A DNA stretch of 64,000 bases from assembly GCF_001044425.1 (NCBI RefSeq), contig NZ_LFML01000126.1:1-64000 (forward strand), in the 5' to 3' direction. A program made the position numbers and the translations under genes. Every line of letters starts with the position of its first letter. Position 1 is the stretch's first letter. This DNA comes from Streptomyces roseus (GTDB lineage Bacteria; Actinomycetota; Actinomycetes; Streptomycetales; Streptomycetaceae). Shown here piece after piece: positions 33,002-41,356 of the stretch. The notes beneath the pieces were generated by a model. The model ran no database searches, was not told where the DNA came from, and saw nothing but the letters and a program-made list of their open reading frames with translations.

Positions 33002-34168
33002 ATGTCGCGCGAGGGTTATTCAGGACGGATGGTGGCCGGACGGTACCGACTCGTCAGCAAGCTCGGGGCAGGCGGATTCGGCCAGGTGTGGAAGGCCTGG
33101 GACGAGAACCTTCGTGTGGATGTCGCGGTCAAGGAAGTCTCGCTGCCGCAGGCGGGCTCGGCCGGGGAACGGGCCGAACGGGTGGCTCGCGCGGAACGGG
33201 AGGCCCGGCATGCCGCGCAGTTGCGCACTCACCCCCATGTGGTGGCCGTCCATGACGTCGTGGTCGAAAACGGTGTGCCGTGGATGGTCATGGAACTCGT
33301 GGCTGGGCGCTCGTTGGAGCAGGAGATCCGAAACAGTGGCCGAATGCCCGTGGCGAAGGTACGAAGGATCGCCGTGGCGATCTTGGAAGCGCTTCGGGCT
33401 GCACACGCGGCCGGCATCGTGCACCGTGATGTGAAGCCCGCCAACGTGCTGTTGGCCGACGACGGCCGCGTGCTGCTCGCCGACTTCGGCATCGCGGTGC
33501 ACGCCGCCGACACCAAGTTGACCGGGACCGGGATGGTGATCGGCTCGGTGGAGTACATCGCCCCCGAGCGCGCCGAAGGCGACGACGGGCACTCGGCAAG
33601 TGACCTGTTCTCCCTGGGAGTGACCCTCTACCAGGCGATCGAGGGCACCTCGCCCTTCCGGCGGTCGAGCGCCTCTGCGTCACTGAGGGCTGTGCTGGCG
33701 CACGAACCGCCTCCCCCACAGCACGCCGGACCGCTAGCCGGACTCATCACGCGACTGCTGGACAAGGACCCCGCCAAGAGACCCACGGCTGAGACCGCCC
33801 TGACCATGCTTGGTGCCGGCATGACGGAAACAACAGTGACAGAGGGCTCGTCAGAGGTCGAACCGCAGACCAGGCAGGACGTTGCCGCTCTGGTCGTCGG
33901 GTCCTTGAGCCTTCTGGCAGGCGTCGCTCTCAGTATCGGCTTGCGCTTTCCGAACGCCTCCGACAAGGCTGATCCAACCATGACGTTGATCCCGCTCGTC
34001 ACCCTCTTGGGGTTCGTATGGGGCCTGGTGTGGTGGGGATCTTCAATGCTGCTTGGATCAGCTGTGGACCGCTTCGCCAAACGGTTGCAGCAGAGCAGCA
34101 TACTTTTCAGCCTCGTGGCTCTCGTGAACATCATGCACTGGGCGACATTGACCGCTCGCCCTTTGTGA
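33002..34168 (+). CDS. Membrane Ser/Thr protein kinase (Hanks type)
   Basis: This 388-residue kinase has an N-terminal catalytic domain (about 10-270): G-loop LGAGGFGQV, AVKEV lysine, catalytic HRDVKPANVL, DFG and APE. The C terminus has three predicted membrane helices (about 295-385), with no PASTA or other sensor repeats. The activation segment is short and the substrate unknown. ATG 33002 is chosen over an upstream in-frame codon at 32963. It is flanked downstream by decayed sequence and has no obvious operon partner. Confidence 0.9.
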   Translation: MSREGYSGRMVAGRYRLVSKLGAGGFGQVWKAWDENLRVDVAVKEVSLPQAGSAGERAERVARAEREARHAAQLRTHPHVVAVHDVVVENGVPWMVMELVAGRSLEQEIRNSGRMPVAKVRRIAVAILEALRAAHAAGIVHRDVKPANVLLADDGRVLLADFGIAVHAADTKLTGTGMVIGSVEYIAPERAEGDDGHSASDLFSLGVTLYQAIEGTSPFRRSSASASLRAVLAHEPPPPQHAGPLAGLITRLLDKDPAKRPTAETALTMLGAGMTETTVTEGSSEVEPQTRQDVAALVVGSLSLLAGVALSIGLRFPNASDKADPTMTLIPLVTLLGFVWGLVWWGSSMLLGSAVDRFAKRLQQSSILFSLVALVNIMHWATLTARPL

Positions 34169-34326
34169 TGGGGTGAGGCTGTGGCCGCGATGCGTAGATG
34201 AGCCGGGATGTGATGAGCGCGGGCGGCGGTGACCTCGAGGGTACGGCCGGGTCGGGCAGCGGACAACCAGATCAGGTGGCCGGTCTCATCGCTCAGGGCG
34301 GGGGAGTGCAGGCCGTGATGGCGGTG
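34155..34326 (-). pseudogene. Remnant of an IS5-type (DDE) transposase
   Basis: Reading the minus strand from 34326, a frame gives HRHHGLHSPALSDETGHLIW, then LSAARPGRTLEVTAARAHHI. This matches the middle of actinobacterial IS5-family transposases, where RHGMNLQVLADP..GRLLWISPALPG..HDLTAAR is usual. A stop precedes the fragment, and no start or catalytic Asp/Glu set remains. It marks an old insertion. Confidence 0.6.
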
Positions 34327-34477
34327 TTAGCCGGGTGCCGTCGATCGGGCCGAGCCATCCGCGATCGGTTGCAGGCGAGGGCGCTGTCGCCGTTCACAAG
34401 GAGGGTGCCGCCATTCGCGCACGTCAGCCTGGTGGGACGGTCGCAGCGCCGGAGGGCCGGGAGCCGGCCCCTCCCGC

Positions 34478-35040
34478 GTGCGACACCCCATCAAACTCCG
34501 CGTCACCGGCTCCGGTCTCGGCTGTACCGATTGGCCCATGTGTACCGGAGAAACGCTGGCCCCCACCGCGGAAATGGGCGTGCACGGCGCCATCGAATTC
34601 GGAAACCGGCTCCTCACCGGCGCACTGTGCGCGGTAGTGGGCTGGGTCGTCATCACCGCACGCCTCCAGAAAAGGCCGATGCCCGCGGTACTGCGCGGTG
34701 GCTGGGCGCAGTTCTGGATCGTCGTGCTCAACGCGGTCGTCGGCGGAGTGACCGTATGGATGCGCCTGAGTCCGTACATCGTCGCCGCGCACTTCCTCGC
34801 TGCCACGCTGCTGCTCACCGCCGCGGTGTACACCGGGCGTGCGGCGTCCGCCGATCCTGACGCGGAGGGCAGCGCCGACGCGCAGGACGGGAGCGGCGGC
34901 AGCGAGCGCTCCGTCGCGCGGGTCGGGTCGCAGTCGGCGGACGGCGCTGCCCGCGCTCCTCGTGATGCTCCACCTGCTGGGTTCGGCGCTCGTCTGGACC
35001 GGGGTACTCCAGGTGCAGTTCACGGTCAAGCGGGCCCGTT
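34478..35040 (+). pseudogene. Degraded heme A synthase (ctaA/COX15) fragment
   Basis: The first 110 codons match CtaA: VTGSGLGCTDWPMCTGETLA, EFGNRLLTGALCAVVGWVVI, NAVVGGVTVWMRLSPYIVAAHFLAATLLL. The first transmembrane helix that should precede VTGSGLG is missing. After about 34850 the frame shifts; the later part, LPALLVMLHLLGSALVWTG, continues in another frame. A frameshift plus 5' loss makes it nonfunctional. Together with the neighbouring transposase remnant it marks a rearranged site. Confidence 0.75.
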
Positions 35041-35460
35041 CCGGTCATTCGGGTCCGCTCAGCGGTGCGCAGCTGCCGCGTGCGCGGGGCGCGGCGACGC
35101 ACGCATGATCCGCCGGGAGGCCAGTGCGGGGCTCATGCGGTGACGCGTCCTCGTCGTTCTGCTGCGGGCTCTCCCAGGAGGATTCGCTTCGCAATGCAGT
35201 TCTTCTGGTCGGTGATCAGCTTTCGTGACGGCCTTTTCAGATCGGACATCGCCGGGACGCAATGCCCTGACCTGATATGGCAGCCCGCACCGGAGACCGA
35301 CGCTGACGCGAGTGGGGGCGCGACTGCCGACTCCGGCCGGAGCGGCGTGGTGACCTGGGTGCGGTGGGGCGCGCAGGGAAGCATGCTGACTCAATGCCCG
35401 GGGGTGTCCTGTTCGGAGCCACGATGACGTGCCGTCCTCCCTGCGCGCGGCCGGCCGGAG
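35041..35460. other. Intergenic remainder next to the ctaA fragment
   Basis: No gene I can support. A 38-codon minus-strand frame (MSDLKRPSRKLITDQKN, 35133-35249) has coding-like sequence but no ribosome site. Base composition is locally less G/C-rich than the surroundings, fitting imported or decaying DNA. Confidence 0.35.
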
Positions 35461-35772
35461 CTATTCGCCTGCGCTCATGCGTCTGAGGGCGCCCACGCTC
35501 GAGCATGCGCTGCCGAAGATCACGAGCCCTCCGATCACGAACAACACGTTTGATGTGGTCGAATTTTCGGACTTCTGCTCTTCAAGGTTGTTACTCCCGG
35601 TCTGCTTGCCGTTCGAATAGCTGACGCAGGTGTCGCCCTCCGACATCTTCTCGCCGCCGCACTCGTCGGACGAACCCTGGAATCCGAGCCAGATGAGCGC
35701 CGCGCCAATGGCGAGGAATACGAGGCTCGCTAGGAGGTCCTGCGCCGGGGTGTTCTCTCTGCCTGACGCCAT
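35461..35772 (-). CDS. Small two-helix membrane protein
   Basis: This 103-residue protein has membrane helices about 14-33 (LASLVFLAIGAALIWLG) and 76-95 (NVLFVIGGLVIFGSACSSVG). Between them is an external-type loop with two cysteines (SSDECGGEKMSEGDTCVSYSN) that could form a disulfide. ATG 35772 has a strong GGAAGG ribosome site. I do not recognise the family; the loop composition suggests an exported domain. Confidence 0.75.
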   Translation of the reverse strand: MASGRENTPAQDLLASLVFLAIGAALIWLGFQGSSDECGGEKMSEGDTCVSYSNGKQTGSNNLEEQKSENSTTSNVLFVIGGLVIFGSACSSVGALRRMSAGE

Positions 35773-36500
35773 GACTTTCAGCCTTCCATCCGTGGGTGTG
35801 GGGTTTCGACCACGAGGTTGGTCCCCGGCCGGAGCGGAAGTACAGGTCACGCAACCGGTCATCTGTGACCGGCGGCCGCGGGACCGCGGTGGGCGGGGTT
35901 CTGCGGCGGCCTGCCGGCGGTTCCCGCCGGCGATCGAGTCCGCTCCACGCCGAGTTCGCCGAGCGGGGTGTGCGCGGGCAACTTCCGCGATAAGTGGCCG
36001 GCCTTCCGGTCCCGGCCTGCACGGGAGACACGTCCCAGCCGCCCCCGCCGGCCGCGCTCCGCGAAGACCTCGCGGCCGACGTGCCCTGCAGCCGCGCGAG
36101 CCTGGCCCCGGGGGCTGGGCCCTGGGTGGCAGGGTTTGATGGAAAGCTCACTCGGGGCGGGCGGCGCACCACTTCGCCCGCAGAGGTGCTGTACGCGTTC
36201 CCGCAGCGCGCCCGCTTGCCGATCATCGATCTGTATGAGCGTAAGAATTAGGCGCGGCTCTGCGAAGAATTCCGCTGAGCGATGTCATTTGATCCGCCGG
36301 TCCGCGCAGATCGCAGGCCGTAGCGGATCCCGTTTGTCGCGCACGTCCGCGAGCGCTGTCACAGCCCCGGGCGCCTCGGCGCCCCTCACCCGTCCGGGCG
36401 CGGGGATTTGCTCGCCGTTGCGGGGAGGGATCAGTGCATCCGAATCAGCGCCGGAATCAGAACAGCAGGCGTGGCATACAGCCGAGCGGGAGAGGTGTGG
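35773..36500. other. Intergenic region upstream of crtE
   Basis: These 728 nt contain no gene I trust; short frames on both strands lack ribosome sites or recognisable products. The promoter of the crtE unit must lie in the last part. I saw no clear light-regulator operator, and no litR/litS genes are nearby. Confidence 0.4.
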
Positions 36501-37712
36501 ATGCAACATCTGTGGACGGCCCCGACTGACCGAGCCGGACCGAAGTCCGGCACCCCGCGAAATACCGGTACCTCTCCTACCGGCGCAGGCCCCGGCACCC
36601 GTCGTGCCGACGGTTCCCCGCCCACGGCGCAGGAAGCCGTCACGGCCGGCGAGGCCTTCCTCCAGGCACACCTGCGCACCGCATTGCGCACCTCCCGGCA
36701 GATCGACCAGGTGTTCACCGACGAGGTTGCGGACCGTGTCGCCGGCCTCGTGCGCAGGGGAGGCAAACGGTTGCGCACGGGGTTCGTGTGGTGCGGGTGG
36801 CAGGCTGCGGGCGGCCCCGGCGACCTCGCGGACGTGCACCGCCTCGGCGCTGCCCTCGAACTGCTCCAGGCGTGCGCCCTGGTGCACGACGACGTCATGG
36901 ACGGCTCCCCGGTCCGGCGCGGCGCACCGGCCGTGCACGTCGACTTCGCGCGCATGCACCGCGAAGAGCTGACACACGGCTCCCCGGACGCCTTCGGGAC
37001 CGGTGCCGCCATCCTCGCCGGGGACCTCGCCCTGGCCTGGGCCGACGACCTCTTCACCGAAATCGCCCTGCGCTCCCCGCACGGCGTGTGCCTGCACCGG
37101 GAGTGGCGGGCGATGCGTACGGAGATGGCCGCCGGCCAGTACCGCGACATCCGCGCCCAGGCCCTGGGGTCGTCGGATGTCACCGAGGCGGTCACCGTTG
37201 CGACCCTCAAAAGCGCGTTCTATTCCGTCGTGCGACCCCTCTGCCTCGGCGCCGTCCTCGCCGGCGCCGATGACTCCGTTCTCGGCGCGTTGCGGTCGGC
37301 GGGCCGCTGCGCGGGCCTCGCCTTCCAGCTCAGCGACGACCTCCTCGGCGCGTTCGGCGATCCCGCCGACACCGGCAAACCGGCCGACGATGACCTGCGC
37401 GCCCGCAAACTCACCTATCTCCTCGCCACCGCGGCCCGCCTCGCTTCGGCCTCGGGTGACGTCCAGGCCGGCGTTGTCCTCGCTCCCGGCGCGGAGCCCC
37501 GCTCGGACGCCGACATCGCGCAGATGCGCTCCGCCATGGAACGCACCGGGGCACGGGCCGCGGTGAGGGCGGAGATCACCGAACTCGCCGCGGCGAGTGT
37601 GGACCATTTCGCGTCGACCGGCGCGCCCACCCACATCGTGCGCGAGTTCGACTCCTTGGTGCGGCGGGCCGCGGGCGGCCCGGCAAGCACCGCACCAGGG
37701 GAGGCGTCGTGA
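36501..37712 (+). CDS. crtE: Geranylgeranyl diphosphate synthase
   Basis: This 403-residue polyprenyl synthase condenses isopentenyl diphosphate units into C20 GGPP, the first committed step of carotenoids. The first Asp-rich motif is DDVMD (130-134). The second site is DDLLGAFGD (279 on), which keeps the DD pair and a later D. An N-terminal Pro/Ser-rich extension of about 40 residues is typical for actinobacterial CrtE. ATG 36501 has a GAGAGG ribosome site. The next gene starts in its stop codon (4-nt overlap), so crtE-I-B-Rieske form one operon. Confidence 0.95.
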   Translation: MQHLWTAPTDRAGPKSGTPRNTGTSPTGAGPGTRRADGSPPTAQEAVTAGEAFLQAHLRTALRTSRQIDQVFTDEVADRVAGLVRRGGKRLRTGFVWCGWQAAGGPGDLADVHRLGAALELLQACALVHDDVMDGSPVRRGAPAVHVDFARMHREELTHGSPDAFGTGAAILAGDLALAWADDLFTEIALRSPHGVCLHREWRAMRTEMAAGQYRDIRAQALGSSDVTEAVTVATLKSAFYSVVRPLCLGAVLAGADDSVLGALRSAGRCAGLAFQLSDDLLGAFGDPADTGKPADDDLRARKLTYLLATAARLASASGDVQAGVVLAPGAEPRSDADIAQMRSAMERTGARAAVRAEITELAAASVDHFASTGAPTHIVREFDSLVRRAAGGPASTAPGEAS

Positions 37713-39325
37713 AGACCGTACCGGGCCCGACCGGGCATGTCGTCGTCGTCGGAGCGGGGCTCGCCGGCCTGGCATGTGCCCTGCACCTGCTGGGGGCCGG
37801 GCGCAGCGTGGTCGTCGTGGAGCGCGAGAGCGGACCCGGCGGGAGAGCCGGCCGCGCGGAGACGGGCGGATATCTGCTCGACACCGGGCCGACCGTCCTG
37901 ACGATGCCGCACCTGGCCGATGAGGCCTTCGCCGCCGTGGGCGACAGCCTGGCCGCGCGCGTCGAGCTCCTGCCCCTGGACCCCGCCTACCGGGCCGTGT
38001 TCGCCGACTCCTCCCGCCTCGACGTCCACACCGACGGCGAGGCCATGGAGGCCGAGGTCCGCAGCTTCGCCGGCGCCGCCGAGGCGGCCGGCTACCGCCG
38101 GCTGCGCACGTGGCTGGAGCGCCTGTACCGGGCGCAGATGCGTCGCTTCATCGACACCAACTTCGACTCTCCCTTCCAGCTCCTGCACCCGGACCTGGCC
38201 CGGCTCGCGGCACTGGGCGGCTTCGGACGTCTCGATGGCAAGATCGGCAGCTTCCTGTCCGACGAGCGGCTGCGCCGGGTGTTCTCCTTCCAGGCCTTGT
38301 ACGCCGGCGTCCCGCCGGCCCGCGCCCTCGCCGCCTACGCCGTCATCGCCTACATGGACACCGTGGCCGGGGTGTGGTTCCCCCGCGGCGGCATGCACGC
38401 ACTGCCCGCCGCCATGGCCGCCTCCGCCGAGCAGGCGGGCGCCCGGTTCCACTGGTCCTCCGAAGTCACCCGGCTCGAACACGCAGGCGGCCGAGTACAC
38501 GCCGTACACCTGGCCGAGGGGCTACGGATCCCCTGCGACGCGGTCGTCCTGACACCGGACCTGCCCGTCGTGCACCGCCTGCTGGGACGCGCACCCCGCC
38601 GCCCCGTACGCCTGCGCCACTCGCCCTCCGCGGTGGTCCTGCACGCCGGCACCGACCGCACGTGGCCGGACCTCGCCCACCACACGATCTCCTTCGGCGG
38701 CGCGTGGGAGCGCACGTTCGACGAGCTCACCCGCACCGGAACCCTGATGAGCGACCCCTCCCTGCTGATCACGCGCCCCACCACCCACGACCCCGCCCTG
38801 GCGCCGCCGGGCCGGCACCTGCACTACGTCCTGGCACCCTGCCCGAACACGGACATCGGCCCCTCCGCGAGCGCCTGGCAGACCCTGGGCCCGCGCTACC
38901 GCGACTCGCTGGCCGCGGAACTCGAACGCAGGGGCCTGCACGGATTCGCCGACAGCATCGAGCACGAAGTGCTCGTCACCCCGGCGGACTGGGCCGCCCA
39001 AGGCCACGGCGCCGGCAGCCCCTTCTCCGTCTCGCACACCTTCGCCCAGACCGGACCCTTCCGGCCCCGCAACCTGGTGCGCCACCTCGACAACGTGGTC
39101 CTGGCAGGCTGCGGCACCACACCCGGCGTCGGCGTCCCCACCGTCCTCATCAGCGGAAAACTCGCCGCCGCCCGCATCACCGGCGTCCCGTCGACCGCCC
39201 GCACCACCGGCACCCGGCCGGCTCCTCCCACCGCGGCAGCCATCCCGCAGCCCGCATCGCCCGCGCCCGCCCCGCCGCCCGCCGGACCGTCGCAGGAAGG
39301 CCCCCGACGCCATGAACAGCCGTGA
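37709..39325 (+). CDS. crtI: Phytoene desaturase
   Basis: This 538-residue FAD enzyme converts phytoene to lycopene. The dinucleotide fold is at VVVVGAGLAGLACAL (11-25) with GPGGRAGRAETGGYLLDTGP after it. Near the C terminus is the FAD motif VVLAGCGTTPGVGVPTVL. The last 35 residues are Pro/Ala-rich and extend beyond the usual CrtI end. GTG 37709 overlaps the crtE stop (GTGA), and its end overlaps crtB by 14 nt. Confidence 0.96.
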   Translation: MKTVPGPTGHVVVVGAGLAGLACALHLLGAGRSVVVVERESGPGGRAGRAETGGYLLDTGPTVLTMPHLADEAFAAVGDSLAARVELLPLDPAYRAVFADSSRLDVHTDGEAMEAEVRSFAGAAEAAGYRRLRTWLERLYRAQMRRFIDTNFDSPFQLLHPDLARLAALGGFGRLDGKIGSFLSDERLRRVFSFQALYAGVPPARALAAYAVIAYMDTVAGVWFPRGGMHALPAAMAASAEQAGARFHWSSEVTRLEHAGGRVHAVHLAEGLRIPCDAVVLTPDLPVVHRLLGRAPRRPVRLRHSPSAVVLHAGTDRTWPDLAHHTISFGGAWERTFDELTRTGTLMSDPSLLITRPTTHDPALAPPGRHLHYVLAPCPNTDIGPSASAWQTLGPRYRDSLAAELERRGLHGFADSIEHEVLVTPADWAAQGHGAGSPFSVSHTFAQTGPFRPRNLVRHLDNVVLAGCGTTPGVGVPTVLISGKLAAARITGVPSTARTTGTRPAPPTAAAIPQPASPAPAPPPAGPSQEGPRRHEQP

Positions 39326-40313
39326 ACTGGACGCCGCGGGCGTCACCGATCCGCACCTCAGGTCGGCCTACACGCTCTGCCGCCGCCTCAACGCCCGCCA
39401 CGGACGCACCTACTTCCTCGCCACCCGTCTCCTGCCCGCCGAGCGCCGCCCCGCCGTCCACGCCCTGTACGGGTTCGCGCGCTGGGCCGACGACATCGTC
39501 GACGACCTCGACCGCCGCGAGACACCTGCCGTACGCGACCGGCAGCTCGTCGGCCTGGAGGCGGCCCTCGCCCACGGCCTCGCCACGGGGACCAGCACGG
39601 AGCCCGTCGTCCGGGCTCTCGCCCACACCGCCGCCCGCTACCGCATCCCGCACGCCCACTTCACCGACTTCATGGCCTCGATGCGCGCCGACCTCACCGT
39701 CACCGATTACCCGACCTACCAGGACCTGCGCGCCTACATGCACGGCTCGGCCGCGGTCATCGGACTCCAGATGCTGCCCGTCCTCGGCACCGTCACCGAC
39801 CCGCAGGAGGCCGCACCCCACGCGGCCGCCCTCGGGGTCGCCTTCCAGCTGACCAACTTCCTCCGCGACGTCGGCGAGGACCTCGACCGGGGCCGCGTCT
39901 ACCTGCCCGCCGACCTGCTGGCGGCACACGGCGTGGACCGCCCGCTCCTGGAGCACAGCCGCCGCACCGGCCGCCGCGACCCCCGTATCCGCGCCGCGCT
40001 CGTCGCGGCGGAGGCGCTGACCCGCACGGTGTACCGGGAGGCCGAACCGGGCATCGCCATGCTCGATCCGCGCGTACGGCCCTGCATCCGCACGGCCTAC
40101 GTCCTGTACGGCGGCATCCTCGACGCCATCGCCGCCGACGACTACGCCGTCCTGCACGGGCGCTCCACCGTCCCCCGCCGCCGCAGGGCCGTCACGGCCG
40201 CCGCCGGGGCCGCCCAGGTCGCGGCCGCCCGCCTCTGCCACAGCAGGCCGCGCCGCAGCCCCCTCCCCGCACCCCACGACCGCATCCACTCCCCGCAGGG
40301 AACCCACGAATGA
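39312..40313 (+). CDS. crtB: Phytoene synthase
   Basis: This 333-residue enzyme condenses two GGPP into phytoene. It has the first Asp motif RWADDIVDD (about 58-65) and the second RDVGEDLDRGR, plus YFLATRLLPAERR at the N terminus. It overlaps crtI (14 nt) and the Rieske gene (4 nt), so it is translationally coupled on both sides. Confidence 0.96.
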   Translation: MNSRELDAAGVTDPHLRSAYTLCRRLNARHGRTYFLATRLLPAERRPAVHALYGFARWADDIVDDLDRRETPAVRDRQLVGLEAALAHGLATGTSTEPVVRALAHTAARYRIPHAHFTDFMASMRADLTVTDYPTYQDLRAYMHGSAAVIGLQMLPVLGTVTDPQEAAPHAAALGVAFQLTNFLRDVGEDLDRGRVYLPADLLAAHGVDRPLLEHSRRTGRRDPRIRAALVAAEALTRTVYREAEPGIAMLDPRVRPCIRTAYVLYGGILDAIAADDYAVLHGRSTVPRRRRAVTAAAGAAQVAAARLCHSRPRRSPLPAPHDRIHSPQGTHE

Positions 40314-41317
40314 ACGAGGACGCGCGTCGCCGGCGCCGACGGACCCCGCTGCGACTGCGCAGCGGCACCAACTGGGCCGCGCAGGAACCGACCTGGCGGC
40401 AGGCCCGGCCGGCGCTCATCGCCGCCGCCCTCAAGCGGGCCCAGGCCCGATCCGGCGGAAACTGGTTCGTCGTCGGGGCTTCCCGCAGCGTCGCCGCCGA
40501 CGGCCGCCCCGCCGGCAGGACCGTCGCCGGCACGGAGATCGTCCTGTGGCGCACGAGCTCAGGTGACCTGCGGGCCGGCCCGGGCGCCTGCCCCCACCTG
40601 GGGGCACCGCTCCGCGAGAGCCGCGTGGTGTGCGGCACGCTGGTCTGCCACTGGCACGGCATGGCTCTGGACGGCGCCCCGTTCGCCGGATGGCAGCCGT
40701 ACCCGGTGCACGACGACGGAGTCCTGGTGTGGGTACGGCTGGACCGGACCGGCGGCGAACAGTCGACCGACCGGCCGCCGCCGGTCCGCAGGCCGGATCC
40801 CGGCGGGGCCGTGGACGCGGTCGTCACCGTCGTCGGGCGCTGTGAACCCGAAGACGTGGTGGCCAACCGTCTCGACCCGTGGCACGGATCGTGGTTCCAC
40901 CCCTACTCCTTCACCGACCTGCGCGTGATCAGCGCCCCCGAGGGGGAGCAGGACGAACCCTTCGTGGTGGAGGTCTCGTTCAAGGTGGCGGGCCGGCTCG
41001 TGGTGCCCGTACGGGCCGAGTTCACCGCCCCCGGGCCGCGCACGGTGCTCATGCGGATCACCGAGGGCGAAGGGCGGACCTCCGTCGTCGAGACCCACGC
41101 GACTCCCCTGACCCCGCCCGGCGCGGCCGTGCCGCGGACCGCCGTCGTCGAGGCGGTGGTGGCCGCCTCCGACCGTTCCGGCTTCCGCCTGGCGCGGTCC
41201 CTCGCCCCGGCCCTGCGGCCGCTGATGTCCCGGGCCGCGGGCCGCCTGTGGCGCGACGACCTCGCCTACGCCGAGCGCCGTTGGGCGCTGCGCAACGCCG
41301 GTACCTTCCCCGGCTGA
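40310..41317 (+). CDS. Rieske [2Fe-2S] protein of the carotenoid operon
   Basis: This 335-residue protein carries a Rieske cluster motif C94-P-H96 and C113-H-W-H116, with an N-terminal basic stretch. The C-terminal half lacks the usual mononuclear-iron triad that I could recognise, but VVANRLDPWHGSWFHPYSF (about 183-201) may supply metal or substrate contacts. It overlaps crtB, so it is very likely part of carotenoid modification (DUF5914-like family), where described operons have crtV. Whether it oxidises the carotenoid or transfers electrons to CrtU is unknown. Confidence 0.85.
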   Translation: MNEDARRRRRRTPLRLRSGTNWAAQEPTWRQARPALIAAALKRAQARSGGNWFVVGASRSVAADGRPAGRTVAGTEIVLWRTSSGDLRAGPGACPHLGAPLRESRVVCGTLVCHWHGMALDGAPFAGWQPYPVHDDGVLVWVRLDRTGGEQSTDRPPPVRRPDPGGAVDAVVTVVGRCEPEDVVANRLDPWHGSWFHPYSFTDLRVISAPEGEQDEPFVVEVSFKVAGRLVVPVRAEFTAPGPRTVLMRITEGEGRTSVVETHATPLTPPGAAVPRTAVVEAVVAASDRSGFRLARSLAPALRPLMSRAAGRLWRDDLAYAERRWALRNAGTFPG

Positions 41318-41356
41318 CGGCGGGGCGGGCGGCCGAACGCGGCGGCCGTCCGGTGC

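Noticed and set aside
35133..35249. Possible 38-residue minus-strand gene MSDLKRPSRKLITDQ
   Set aside because: No ribosome site and no recognised family; kept only as a remark within the intergenic entry.
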